A stretch of DNA of 64,000 nucleotides from Roseivirga sp. 4D4 (GCF_001747095.1 NZ_MDGP01000001.1:1223001-1287000); one strand, 5' to 3'; shown: positions 53,259 through 62,109, counted from the first letter of the stretch. Notes: a model not told the origin generated them from the sequence alone. Numbers and translations: made by a program.

Positions 53259-53956
53259 GTCAACAAGTTGCCATCATCATCCCATTGGGCAATATCCATG
53301 CGCTTACTTTGGTCTACACATTTAGCCAACCACTCTTCGTCATAGGATAAACCTTGCTCATCCAATACATCCTGAGGTACCCCATCCCAGACACCAGGTC
53401 GATTTCCCTGATAGCCCAGATCCTTAATGCCTAATTCAGAAGTGTAGTAACCCGTCAAGGTCAAATTGCGCATTCTGGTAAAGAACTTCTCTCCCGCCAT
53501 TAGCTCTGGAGCTGTTTTACCTGGAAATGCAATCGTATCACAAATGGCCAACTGCTGCTCGTTGTTTAGCTTCTTAAACTCAAGGTTGTGCAACTTATTG
53601 GAATGATTATCAAGCCATGCAAGTCCTCCACGAATAGGCAGTTGTTGTCTTGGCATATCTTTGACAATGAACTCGATAAATGCCGGAACTTCAGCATCTA
53701 TTGCTCCACCTATCTCTGCTTTTGCGGGCAGAATTATATCACACAATACCGCTATAGTTTCCAATTCATGTTCGTTCAAAAATACTTCAGCGAGTACTTC
53801 TTTGTCATGTTCTTGTTCCCTTACCGTTCTACCGTAGCCAGGTAAACCAGCTTCTTCAGTCGTTTCTTCCACAACATCTGGAGCACATCCAGTAACTAAC
53901 AAGCCACCTGCTACGGAGCCTACTAACAAACCTTTTAATGAATCTCTTCTATCCAT
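53255..53956 (-). CDS. gluconate 2-dehydrogenase subunit 3-family protein
   Basis: The 233-residue protein has an RR-type N-terminus (DRRDSLKGLLVGSVAGG) with a lipobox-like VTGC. The family signature is seen around TIAVLCDIILPAKAEIGGA, EVPAFIEFIVKDMP and the conserved MRNLTLTGYYTSE. Subunit-3 proteins help export and maturation of GMC-type membrane dehydrogenases by carrying the Tat signal. It lies 5 bp after the GMC gene, exactly as in FAD-dependent sugar dehydrogenase operons. Confidence 0.9.
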   Translation of the reverse strand: MDRRDSLKGLLVGSVAGGLLVTGCAPDVVEETTEEAGLPGYGRTVREQEHDKEVLAEVFLNEHELETIAVLCDIILPAKAEIGGAIDAEVPAFIEFIVKDMPRQQLPIRGGLAWLDNHSNKLHNLEFKKLNNEQQLAICDTIAFPGKTAPELMAGEKFFTRMRNLTLTGYYTSELGIKDLGYQGNRPGVWDGVPQDVLDEQGLSYDEEWLAKCVDQSKRMDIAQWDDDGNLLT

Positions 53957-53961
53957 AACTC

Positions 53962-55686
53962 TTAGATATTACGTTTTTTGACTTGGTCTACTAAATAATC
54001 AGATGCTCTCCATGCAAGGGCTAAAATCGTCCAAGTAGGATTTTTATCTGCTTGCGAAACGAATGGTCCTGCATCCATTACAAAGACATTTTCACAATCA
54101 TGCAATTGGTTATACTTGTTGGTCACAGATGTTCTTGGGTCATTGCCCATTCGTGTAGTTCCCACCTCGTGGATAATTTCTCCAGGCTTAGTCAATCCAT
54201 ATTCGCGATCAGCACCCGGTTTATCTCCTAGGAGAATTCCACCTGTAGCACTTAATACCTCCTCGAAGGTATCTTGCATGTGCTTGGCTTGCTTGACTTC
54301 ATTGTCCGTCCATTGATAATTGAATTTCAAGACTGGAATACCCCATTCATCGACTACTTCATTGTCGATTTCACAGTAGTTGTCCTTTTGAGGAACGCTT
54401 TCTCCCCTGCCTGAAATTCCAACGACAGCACCATAGTAACGCTTGATGTCTTCTCTCAGTGAATCACCATAGCCACCAACTTCACCCATACCCGTGATCT
54501 TATTGAGGTCGTTCGGGTTAAAACCAAAGCCATAACTCGGCATTCCCATGCCTCCCCAGACTTCAATATGATATCCTCTAGGGAAGTCCAATTTCGCGTC
54601 ATTTAACCACCAAGGTGTATAAACGTGCATTCCTCCAACACCGTCTTCGTTATAAATCTTGCGATCCATCAGTTTAGGAATGAATACTGCTCTGCTGGCT
54701 CCTGTAGAATCATGCAAATATTTACCCACTACTCCACTACTATTGCCTAAGCCATCTTGATGCACTGAACTCTTTGAATTCAGAAGTATCCTTGCGGTAG
54801 AACATGCAGAGGCTGCCATTACCACTGTTCTTGCTTTCAAATGATAGGTCTTTCTATCCAGCTTATTAACATAAGTAACACCTGTGGCCTTACCCTCTTT
54901 ATCCGTAGTGACTTCACTTACCATAGCTTCCGTGAAGAGCTCAACCTTTCCGCCATTCTTCTGGGCAGGAAAAATTAAACATGTTCCTGATGAGAAATCG
55001 GCATAAGCCGAACATGCTCGATTACACTGCCCACAATAGAAGCAGCTTCCACGCTGGTTATTGATACGCTTGGTCAATATAGATAGCCGTGAAGGAATTA
55101 CTGGAATTCCTGTTTTTCTAGCGGCATTGATATAGTGTAACTCATGTAATCTGGGCTTTGGAGGAGGCAAGAAGAAACCATCAGGTTCGTTTTTGATATT
55201 CTCCTTACTCCCGAATACTCCGATCAGCTTATCTACTTTATCATAGTAAGGCTTGACATCATCATAACCAATGGGCCAGTTATCGCCTAAACCATCAATA
55301 CTTTTTCGTTTAAAATCGAGAGGTCCGAACCTCAGCGATATTCTTCCCCAGTGATTGGTTCTACCCCCAAGCATTCTGGACCTAAACCAGCGAAAGTCGG
55401 TTCCGCTTTCATTCGTAAAAGGTTCTCCTTCCAAATTCCATCCGCCATAAGCGGCATCAAAGTCTCCAAAAGATCTTCTATCTGAGCTGGCTCCTCTTCG
55501 GGGAGATTCCCAAGGCCATCGCAATTGATTTCTGTATTCATCTTGCGCTGGGTCAAAGAATGGACCTGCTTCTAAAACCGCAACATCGAAACCTGCTTCG
55601 GAGAGGATTTTAGTGGCCATTCCGCCACCTGCACCTGATCCTACTATGGCTACATCATACGTTTTGGCTGATTCAATTATCTGCAT
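53962..55686 (-). CDS. GMC-family FAD-dependent sugar dehydrogenase, large subunit
   Basis: The 574-residue flavoprotein has the FAD-binding motif VGSGAGGGMA (about 15-24), MLGGRTNHWGRIS, a cysteine cluster C215-x2-C218-x2-C221-x3-C225 that could hold an iron-sulfur cluster as in bacterial FAD-glucose dehydrogenases, and the active-site elements HEVGTTRMG and NPTWTI near the C-terminus. It has no signal of its own and is probably exported with the subunit-3 protein. In Bacteroidota such pairs oxidise glycosides at C3 to 3-keto-sugars. A cytochrome partner is not encoded here. Confidence 0.92.
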   Translation of the reverse strand: MQIIESAKTYDVAIVGSGAGGGMATKILSEAGFDVAVLEAGPFFDPAQDEYRNQLRWPWESPRRGASSDRRSFGDFDAAYGGWNLEGEPFTNESGTDFRWFRSRMLGGRTNHWGRISLRFGPLDFKRKSIDGLGDNWPIGYDDVKPYYDKVDKLIGVFGSKENIKNEPDGFFLPPPKPRLHELHYINAARKTGIPVIPSRLSILTKRINNQRGSCFYCGQCNRACSAYADFSSGTCLIFPAQKNGGKVELFTEAMVSEVTTDKEGKATGVTYVNKLDRKTYHLKARTVVMAASACSTARILLNSKSSVHQDGLGNSSGVVGKYLHDSTGASRAVFIPKLMDRKIYNEDGVGGMHVYTPWWLNDAKLDFPRGYHIEVWGGMGMPSYGFGFNPNDLNKITGMGEVGGYGDSLREDIKRYYGAVVGISGRGESVPQKDNYCEIDNEVVDEWGIPVLKFNYQWTDNEVKQAKHMQDTFEEVLSATGGILLGDKPGADREYGLTKPGEIIHEVGTTRMGNDPRTSVTNKYNQLHDCENVFVMDAGPFVSQADKNPTWTILALAWRASDYLVDQVKKRNI

Positions 55687-55697
55687 AAGGTTGATTA

Positions 55698-56654
55698 TTA
55701 TTCAATAATGGAAATGGTCTGTCGCATAGCATCAATGGTCTTTTGCAATGCCGCTTCATTATCTAAACTATTAAGTTCCTGATTAAAGGGTTCTGCCCTG
55801 ACTGGCCCATCATAGCCAATCTCCAATAGAGCAATTAAAAACTTTTCAATATCTATTACTCCAGTCGCTGAAGGCAATTCTCTTTCCCAATCGAGTTGTT
55901 CTGCTGCTGTTCTTCCAGCTTTCGCATCATTCAAATCCACTGTGACAATGCTTTTGGGATCTAGGCCTAGAATATCTTGATCGGACTCCCCGGCACAATA
56001 CCAATGGAAGGCATCAAGCTGAAAACCCACATTCGGTTCATTAATCGCATCGATTAACTCCTGCAATTCGGTCATCGTTCTGATGAAACTGAATTTATCC
56101 CTCGACATAAGCGTCTTTGGTCCAACATATTCAAGTCCCAACATAATGTCATGATTTGCCAGTAACTGCGCTACTTCTTTAAGTCTGCGCGTATGCCGAT
56201 CGAAATTTTGACGATAAGTCAACTTGTCGTGCGTAGGCATAATCCATGTAGACATTCTCTTGGCGCCCGAGAGTTCTAAGGCATAAGCTGCTTCGTTGAG
56301 TCTCGAAAAGTCAGATCGAAAATCTGGCGCAGACTCTCTAAACTGTACTGGAAGATTAGCAGTACCCCAGGTGATATTGTTCTCCTTCATCTTTTCCAGA
56401 AAAGTGTCAAGACCTCGATCTCGCATAGTGGCGAGCTGATCAGTAAGTGGCACTATGGCTTCAAAACCGTAAGCTATGGCACTATCCAGCAAAGCCTGTT
56501 GTGATAGCTGAACACCAATACTTCCGGGGTTTAGGCAAATTCTGAATTGACGTTTGATTCTTTGATTAGGGAGCCACATGGATGTTGGCAAAATGGCAGA
56601 TAGAGAAAGTGCCGAGGCTTTGGTCAAAAATTCTCTTCGTCCAGAATCAATCAT
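55698..56654 (-). CDS. sugar phosphate isomerase/epimerase-like TIM barrel, exported
   Basis: The 318-residue protein has an N-terminal export signal with RR (GRREFLTKASALSLSAILP) and an AP-endonuclease-2-type TIM barrel: IMLGLEYVGPKTLMSR and VGFQLDAFHWYCAG, VDLNDAKAG and RAEPFNQELN hold the likely metal-binding E, D, H and E residues. It starts the operon TIM barrel/GMC/subunit 3/rhodanese, with 11 bp to the GMC gene. In related clusters such proteins act as 3-keto-glycoside lyases or epimerases, which fits here (inference). Confidence 0.87.
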   Translation of the reverse strand: MIDSGRREFLTKASALSLSAILPTSMWLPNQRIKRQFRICLNPGSIGVQLSQQALLDSAIAYGFEAIVPLTDQLATMRDRGLDTFLEKMKENNITWGTANLPVQFRESAPDFRSDFSRLNEAAYALELSGAKRMSTWIMPTHDKLTYRQNFDRHTRRLKEVAQLLANHDIMLGLEYVGPKTLMSRDKFSFIRTMTELQELIDAINEPNVGFQLDAFHWYCAGESDQDILGLDPKSIVTVDLNDAKAGRTAAEQLDWERELPSATGVIDIEKFLIALLEIGYDGPVRAEPFNQELNSLDNEAALQKTIDAMRQTISIIE

Positions 56655-57094
56655 CCCCTTAAGATAAATAATTCACTCAAGATTCAAGACCTATTTTACT
56701 CGAGCCTCAATATACTTTTGCCATAGGATTAGAACGACTTGGAAAAAGACTGAGTATAAGTGAGAAAATTGAGCAAATCACGAGCTAGGAAACCAAACAG
56801 AAATGGGTACCCACTTCTTTCAAAGTAAATACCCATTTAATTCTACTAACTCCGTAGAGACAACAAAACCTCAAGCTACAGTTATTATGACTTCATCCTA
56901 CTAATTCAATCTTTTGCAAGAATGGTTTTCAAAATCTGATTCAACTAACCTTTCACTTTTCCCAATTGGTCACCGAAGTGATCAAAATTTCTGAGTTATC
57001 TGATAATTGAACCTAGCGACTTAACGCTTGTCTTTTATCTCTTACTTGATGATATAAAGATAGAGCAGACTACCTCCTCTACCGATGACCTTCG
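56655..57094. other. 440-bp intergenic region without a gene
   Basis: I see no coding sequence of any convincing length. It holds a 9-bp inverted repeat AAATGGGTA (56801-56809) with TACCCATTT (56830-56838) and, at its right end, the first arm of a hairpin set at 57083-57111. The promoter of the TIM-barrel/GMC operon must lie here; no TAnnTTTG match is evident. Confidence 0.6.
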
Positions 57095-57111
57095 TCATCG
57101 CTTGCGATGAC
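57083..57111. repeat. three-arm alternating hairpin set at the end of the PepSY-like gene
   Basis: Three 7-bp arms occur in a row: CGATGAC (57083-57089), GTCATCG (57094-57100), CGATGAC (57105-57111). The middle arm can pair with either neighbour, around a CTTC or CTTG loop, so the two hairpins exclude each other. The set spans the stop codon of the gene at 57095. Confidence 0.6.
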
Positions 57112-57562
57112 TTTTATTATCCCTTGATACACTTGTAATGTCACCTTCTTTCGTAAGTGTCAATAGCATATGCTCATTCTCTTCGGTTCCTGAAGTGATC
57201 GCCACTACGTAGAAGCTTCCCTCTGGCTTTTCTGATAGCTTCATCCAATCATAACTACTCTTGGGATATGTCTCGTCAACTGTCAACCTTACCAATCCCG
57301 GCAGTTCTCTTTTATTGTTTATGATTGTGATGGTTTCGACCCATTTTGCCTCAGTGGAGAATATGGCATGTCGATGTTTTTTCTGATCTATAAAACCGAC
57401 CTGATAACCATTGCTATTCTCCAGAATAGACCAACTTACCTGAGTGGCTTCTGGGTACTTAGCATCGAAAACTGATTTGGTTTTGTTAGGAATAATTTGT
57501 GCCGCAAGTACTTGTGTCAAGCACATCAACCATAGGGCTAAAATGAGTCTTAATGTCTTCAT
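57095..57562 (-). CDS. PepSY-like secreted protein
   Basis: The 155-residue protein has a signal peptide (to about 21, QVLAAQ) and the segment FDAKYPEATQVSWSILENSNGYQVGFIDQKKHRHAIFSTEAKWVET, typical of the putative beta-lactamase-inhibitor-like PepSY-like family of Bacteroidota. Periplasmic; its function is unknown, perhaps peptidase inhibition or ligand binding. It is separated from the cation antiporter gene upstream by 97 bp. Confidence 0.78.
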   Translation of the reverse strand: MKTLRLILALWLMCLTQVLAAQIIPNKTKSVFDAKYPEATQVSWSILENSNGYQVGFIDQKKHRHAIFSTEAKWVETITIINNKRELPGLVRLTVDETYPKSSYDWMKLSEKPEGSFYVVAITSGTEENEHMLLTLTKEGDITSVSRDNKSHRKR

Positions 57563-57659
57563 AGGTATTTCTTTAGATCGCTTGACTAAAGCTAGTTCTT
57601 AACCACAGCTTAACCGATGACTTGTATTCTGAGTAGAGAAGACTTAGATCAACATTGAT

Positions 57660-58595
57660 TTACGGCAGTATGATTTTGTATAAACAAAACATACCAAAAA
57701 GCACAATCAGGGCGATTGCTTCTTTTCGTTGCAGTCCCTTCTTCTTCCAGAAAAAGAATATTACTAGAGCAGATACGAAGAGAAGAAAGGGCACATCTAC
57801 GTGAATGATTCTCTTTTCGAAGTTCAATGGGAAAATAACCGAGCTTATCCCTATAGGAACCAGTATATCATAAATATTGCTACCAATGATATTTCCAATT
57901 GAAAGCCCTGGAGCTTTTTTCAAAGCAGCTGAGATAGATACTGCTAGTTCAGGCAAGCTGGTACTTAGACCGATAATCACTATCCCAATAAACGTTTGAG
58001 AAACGCCCCAGCTTTCTGCAAGTAAAAGAGCGTTTCTGACGGCCAGTTCCGATCCGGTAATTAAAATAAATGCTCCGCCTAAAATGTAGCCAATAATGAT
58101 ATGCAGTTTCTTTATCCTCTTTTTCTTGAGTTTCAATGCCATCTTTTCTCTTCGAATCATTGTCCAGTAATAGAGAAAATAGATGATCAGCATAGAACTC
58201 CCTTCTTGCATTGTGATTTGACCGTCCAGGGCGATGAAAAAGAGCAATGCCACGGAACCAACAAAGAAGGCACCGTCATTGAAAATTTGAGATTTGGTAA
58301 GGGTGAAATAGCCGTATAATCCGCTTATACCCAGAACGGCAGTGATTTGAGCTATACTGCTGCCAATAGAGTTTCCGATGATGAGCCCTGAGGCTTCAAT
58401 GCCTTGAAGTTGTTTTAGAGAACTGGTAACGGCTATAGCGGTCTCGGGTAAATCAGTAATAATGGAAAGAATGACAATGCCTGTAAAGACATGAGAAAGC
58501 TCATAATGATCGGCAACTCTCATTACACCCTTCAGCAGCAATTCAGTTCCGGCCCATAAAGCCAATAAACCAAGAATGAGCAAAGGCAATGTCAT
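57660..58595 (-). CDS. Ca2+/Na+ antiporter, CaCA family (YrbG-like)
   Basis: Start ATG 58595 gives 311 residues and 10 membrane spans; an upstream open frame that overlaps the previous gene is rejected. The two inverted alpha repeats are clear: GNSIGSSIAQITAVLG near residue 70 and GNIIGSNIYDILVPIG near 240, each with the acidic ion-binding residue nearby (LPETAIAV, LPELAVSI). It exchanges Ca2+ for Na+ or H+. The gene lies 16 bp after the FMN-binding protein gene, third in the operon of the Crp/Fnr regulator. Confidence 0.9.
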   Translation of the reverse strand: MTLPLLILGLLALWAGTELLLKGVMRVADHYELSHVFTGIVILSIITDLPETAIAVTSSLKQLQGIEASGLIIGNSIGSSIAQITAVLGISGLYGYFTLTKSQIFNDGAFFVGSVALLFFIALDGQITMQEGSSMLIIYFLYYWTMIRREKMALKLKKKRIKKLHIIIGYILGGAFILITGSELAVRNALLLAESWGVSQTFIGIVIIGLSTSLPELAVSISAALKKAPGLSIGNIIGSNIYDILVPIGISSVIFPLNFEKRIIHVDVPFLLFVSALVIFFFWKKKGLQRKEAIALIVLFGMFCLYKIILP

Positions 58596-58611
58596 AGAAT
58601 AGAATATTGAC

Positions 58612-59067
58612 TCATTCTTTTTCGAACCTTCCTGATCTATCAGTAATCTTGATTCTATAGGTAACCAAATTTGTACTGGAGCCAATCATATGAGGGAGTT
58701 TTTCCATGCCGAACCTCGGTAAACTACTCTCTCCTACTTTGAAAGGCATCATTCTATTTGTCAGGAGTCTTATGGCATTTTCAGATGCCTTTCCGTTATC
58801 ATCCAACTCTTGAAATTCTCCATTTAAAAGAACACTTCGCCAATTGGCAAGATCATCAACCTGATCTATTTCGAAGCAAACTTGAGGGTTCTCTCTAAGC
58901 ATTTGAATCTTCTTGCCTTCACGCGTATGGCTATAAATATAATCTCCATCGTAAGCATAGACCACCGGTACTACATATGGTCTTCCATCGGCACTACAGG
59001 CCAATCGCCCAACCAGTTCCGATCTCAGCAGGCTATCAATCTGACTATCATTGAGGATACCTTGCAT
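58612..59067 (-). CDS. pyridoxamine-5'-phosphate-oxidase-like FMN-binding protein
   Basis: The 151-residue cytoplasmic protein has the split-barrel fold: LVGRLACSADGRPYVVPVVYAYDGDYIYSHTREGKK, then NPQVCFEIDQVDDLANWRSVLLNGEFQEL. It belongs to the large FMN/F420/haem-binding family, members of which reduce quinones, bind flavin or act in oxidative stress. The gene starts 3 bp after the Crp/Fnr stop, so the regulator probably controls it. Confidence 0.88.
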   Translation of the reverse strand: MQGILNDSQIDSLLRSELVGRLACSADGRPYVVPVVYAYDGDYIYSHTREGKKIQMLRENPQVCFEIDQVDDLANWRSVLLNGEFQELDDNGKASENAIRLLTNRMMPFKVGESSLPRFGMEKLPHMIGSSTNLVTYRIKITDRSGRFEKE

Positions 59068-59070
59068 ATC

Positions 59071-59757
59071 TTAAGCGTAAATATTGTGGATGTGATTAAG
59101 CCCTTGAAGGTTCAATACTTCAATATTTCTACCCTCTATCTGAATGAGCTTCTCTGCCTTGAACTCAGACAAGAGTCGGATAACAGTCTCTTTGGCTGTA
59201 CCGACAAAGTTAGCGAGTTCTTCGCGTGTCAAATCAATGCCTCTGCTTTGATCTTTATAGGTCTTATTAAGAGAAAGCAAGCTTTCGGCAAGTCTGCCTC
59301 TTACTGGCTTGTAGGCCATTGAGACCATTCTTTCCTCAGCTTCCGCCAGATCTCGGCAAAGTAGACCAGTAAAATAGTCTGAGGCTTCATCGGACTTAAA
59401 AATCTCAAAGAAATCACTCTTGGGTATAAAAATCAATGTTGCATCTTCAACTACAGTTGCCCCGGAGGTATACCTTCGATCTGCCAGCAAGTCTTTATAC
59501 CCTAAGAACCTTCCTGCCCCTGCGATTGTGAGGATTTGCTCCTTACCATCGCTGCCATATTTAAATACTTTGACCTTGCCAGACTTCACATAGTATAAAC
59601 CATGAGGCAAACTGTCGATCCTAAAAACTACCTGTCCTTTGGCATAGAAATCTTCCTCAAAATCTCCAGTGGGTGAGTTGTCAGAGGCAATCTTAAAAAA
59701 TGAGGGGAGTTCGGTTATTTGTGGGGTGTCGAGTACTTGTTCTTTCTGTGCGATCAT
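59071..59757 (-). CDS. Crp/Fnr-family transcription factor
   Basis: From ATG 59757 the protein has 228 residues; a GTG 12 codons upstream is less likely. It has a cNMP-type sensor barrel (about 20-140; YVKSGKVKVFKYGSDGKEQILTIAGAGRFLGY) and a Crp-type HTH (about 165-225; TREELANFVGTAKETVIRLLSEFKAEKLI). I see no N-terminal cysteine cluster as in Fnr, so oxygen sensing by Fe-S is not supported. It heads an operon with the FMN protein and the antiporter. Direct repeats lie in its promoter. Confidence 0.92.
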   Translation of the reverse strand: MIAQKEQVLDTPQITELPSFFKIASDNSPTGDFEEDFYAKGQVVFRIDSLPHGLYYVKSGKVKVFKYGSDGKEQILTIAGAGRFLGYKDLLADRRYTSGATVVEDATLIFIPKSDFFEIFKSDEASDYFTGLLCRDLAEAEERMVSMAYKPVRGRLAESLLSLNKTYKDQSRGIDLTREELANFVGTAKETVIRLLSEFKAEKLIQIEGRNIEVLNLQGLNHIHNIYA

Positions 59758-59819
59758 GTCTATATCTTTTGGTGAGTGTTGATTAAAGGTCACACAGAAT
59801 AGACATTAATGGTAGACGT

Positions 59820-59856
59820 GAAAAGCGTATTTTGAGGCTAATGAAAACGCGTATTT
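59820..59856. promoter_or_regulatory. direct repeat in the Crp/Fnr gene promoter
   Basis: GAAAAGCGTATTT (59820-59832) and GAAAACGCGTATTT (59843-59856) are alike apart from one inserted base and start 23 bp apart, 63-100 bp upstream of the Crp/Fnr ATG. They could be a regulator site; no other copy was noticed. Confidence 0.4.
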
Positions 59857-59917
59857 ATCTAAGAAAAATTCGTAGAAAGATGAAGTCAGCACGACTTCCT
59901 TTCACTAGTTTTCAATG

Positions 59918-60568
59918 TCAAATCTCCGCAATGTTGTTTCGAATAGCATAGCGTACAAGACCTGCCGTATTCTTGGCATGCAGCTTCTGAATAAGGTTTC
60001 TACGATGTGTATCGACAGTCCGAGGGCTGATAAAGAGCATATCCGCTATTTCGTGGTTGGTATACTCCTCAGATATGAGTTTTAGAATCTCTACTTCCCT
60101 TTTCGTCAGCGAAGCAGCCTTGAGTGCCTTGGTTCTGCCGGTACCCTTTACAAAACGATTCATCATTTTTAAGGCTACTTCTTTGGTGAAATAAGTCTCT
60201 CCGCCAGATACTACTTCAATAGCTTCTACCAGTTCTGCCATACTCGTACTCTTCAAAAGATAACCTGTCGCTCCGGATTGTAAAAGTTCACTGATCAGCG
60301 CCTCCTCATTGTGCATGGTAAGCACTATGATGTTGATGTCGGGATATAGCCTCTTAATGCTTTTGGTGGTTTCCGTGCCATTCATGATCGGCATATTCAC
60401 ATCCATGATCACTACATCCGGTGTTGACTTCTTTAAGATATCCAGGGCTTCTAGACCATTCTTCGCCTCGCCAACAATTTGAATATGCTCTTGCGTCACC
60501 AAAGAGTTCTTGATGCCCTCCCGAACCAATGTATGATCATCTACAAGGAGAACAGAGATCTTCTTCAT
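59918..60568 (-). CDS. NarL/LuxR-family response regulator
   Basis: The 216-residue protein has a receiver domain (acidic pair D10-D11, phosphoacceptor D56 in VVIMDVNMP, conserved K in LLKS) and a C-terminal LuxR-type HTH (about 150-210; LTKREVEILKLISEEYTNHEIADMLFISPRTVDTHRRNLIQKL). Its ATG overlaps the stop of the kinase gene by 4 bp, so regulator and kinase are a pair. Target genes are probably close by, but no site could be defined. Confidence 0.93.
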   Translation of the reverse strand: MKKISVLLVDDHTLVREGIKNSLVTQEHIQIVGEAKNGLEALDILKKSTPDVVIMDVNMPIMNGTETTKSIKRLYPDINIIVLTMHNEEALISELLQSGATGYLLKSTSMAELVEAIEVVSGGETYFTKEVALKMMNRFVKGTGRTKALKAASLTKREVEILKLISEEYTNHEIADMLFISPRTVDTHRRNLIQKLHAKNTAGLVRYAIRNNIAEI

Positions 60569-61584
60569 ATCGGAATGTTTATAGACACCGTTGTTCCACT
60601 CTGCTCATTTGAATCAAAATGAACTTCTCCTTTCAATAAATGAGCCCGTGACTCAATATTGTTCATTCCCAAGCCTTTGGGTGTGTTTTCAACGTCAAAA
60701 CCGCAACCATCATCTTCTACAAGCACTAAAAGCTCATGATCGGTTCTGGTCAAGTGCACATTTACCACTTTAGGTGCTCCATGGCGTAATGCGTTGTTCA
60801 CGGCTTCCTGAATCATTCTATAAAGCCCAATACCAATACCATCTTTAAAATCTAGGGCCTCACCGTTGAAGTGCAGGTGCAGTTCAACATCCGTGGAATC
60901 GTCTATAGTGGCGCAAAGGTGTTCCAAGGCATGTTGCAAACCATAATCTTCCAATATGCGCGGTGTGAGATTATGGGAAATAGTCCTTACCTCCTGCATG
61001 GTATTTTCAATTTCTCCCTTGAGAACTCCATAGATTTCCTGAAAGCGATGATTGAACTTTTCCAGTTCAGGTTCTAGTGCATTAAGATTTAGGCTAATGG
61101 ATGAAATGGCCTGACCAATTCCGTCATGCAGTTCCTGCGCAATTCTTCTTCTTTCATTTTCTTCGCCTTCGACAAGTGCCAGACTCTTAGCCTTTTCAAG
61201 CTTTCTTTTATCTGTTACATCCACAATGAAAGCCAAGACGAATAGCTCTTTTTCATGCTTGATATAAGTCAAACTTATTTCAAGTGGCACTTGGGTTGCA
61301 TCTTTCCTTAGGCCGTACAAATCCGTTGCAGCTGCCATGCGTCTGACCTGAGGTGCCTTGGCATAATTTTCACGGTGCTTAACATGCCTTTCATGAAACT
61401 TCTCTGGAATAAGGACTTCGATTTTCTTACCGATCAGTTCCTCCTCGGTATAGCCAAATATCCTTGTACAACTTGGGTTAATCCTGACGATTTCAGCTTT
61501 CGAATTCGTAACTAGGATACCTTCAACTGAGCAGTTGAATATCAAAGGAAAAACTATACTATCCTTTATATAATCCTGAGGCAT
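60565..61584 (-). CDS. soluble PAS histidine kinase (HisKA_3 type)
   Basis: The 339-residue protein has no membrane span. A PAS domain (about 12-135; VNSSCTRIFGYTEEELIGKKIE-like region) is followed by a HisKA_3 dimerisation helix with H153 in RRRIAQELHDGIGQ and a NarX-type ATPase domain (about 245-339; LVLVEDDGCGFDVENTPKGLGMNNI). It phosphorylates the co-encoded NarL-type regulator. The PAS domain suggests a cytoplasmic signal; no haem or flavin motif is recognisable. Confidence 0.92.
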   Translation of the reverse strand: MPQDYIKDSIVFPLIFNCSVEGILVTNSKAEIVRINPSCTRIFGYTEEELIGKKIEVLIPEKFHERHVKHRENYAKAPQVRRMAAATDLYGLRKDATQVPLEISLTYIKHEKELFVLAFIVDVTDKRKLEKAKSLALVEGEENERRRIAQELHDGIGQAISSISLNLNALEPELEKFNHRFQEIYGVLKGEIENTMQEVRTISHNLTPRILEDYGLQHALEHLCATIDDSTDVELHLHFNGEALDFKDGIGIGLYRMIQEAVNNALRHGAPKVVNVHLTRTDHELLVLVEDDGCGFDVENTPKGLGMNNIESRAHLLKGEVHFDSNEQSGTTVSINIPI

Positions 61585-61697
61585 CCGTTTTGGTTAAAGC
61601 AGGTAAATAAGTTATCCACTTTGACTATAAAAAGGAAATAACTAATGCTCGAAGGAGTGTATTTGTTAGAAACGGCAAAAAATTGAGTGCCAACAAC

Positions 61698-62105
61698 TTA
61701 GATATCCTCAAGCAAATCTAACTGACCAATCAACTGAAGCGTCACCTGATGCTTAAGTTTTGGCCATCTGGTCATGACTTCAGGCAGCCGAACCAGCGGA
61801 ATCACTAAAAGCTTTGCCGCCCTAATGACCTTTGCCGTATGGTCGAGTATATGATTTCCTTGAAAGGCTTCTACACCAAGAAACCCTCCTTGGCCTATCG
61901 TCAAAATCTTCACTTCCTGTCCATAACCGTTCCTTTTGAATAGTGAGACTTTACCATCGATCAAAAAGAACAGTTTATTGAGTCGTTCTCCCTCTCGGTA
62001 AAGCCCACCTGAGAACTTCTTGACAATCCTGATTTCTTTGTCCTTCACCTTGTCGGATACTTCTCCTCTAGGTGATTCTGGCTCTGGTTTATAAGTCAGT
62101 ATCAT
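61698..62105 (-). CDS. stand-alone cyclic-nucleotide-binding-domain protein
   Basis: The 135-residue protein is only a cNMP-type barrel (LFFLIDGKVSLFKRNGYGQEVKILTIGQGGFLGVEAFQ) with a C-terminal helix and ends before any HTH. It resembles Crp/Fnr sensors without DNA binding. It follows the DUF4136 gene by 4 bp, so they are co-expressed. It may bind the same ligand as the Crp/Fnr factor in the cluster or act as a partner protein (inference). Confidence 0.85.
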   Translation of the reverse strand: MILTYKPEPESPRGEVSDKVKDKEIRIVKKFSGGLYREGERLNKLFFLIDGKVSLFKRNGYGQEVKILTIGQGGFLGVEAFQGNHILDHTAKVIRAAKLLVIPLVRLPEVMTRWPKLKHQVTLQLIGQLDLLEDI

Positions 62106-62109
62106 GCTA

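Noticed and set aside
57660..58685. Longer version of the antiporter starting at 58685
   Set aside because: It would overlap the FMN-protein gene by 74 bp and adds a charged segment before span 1; the ATG at 58595 is better.
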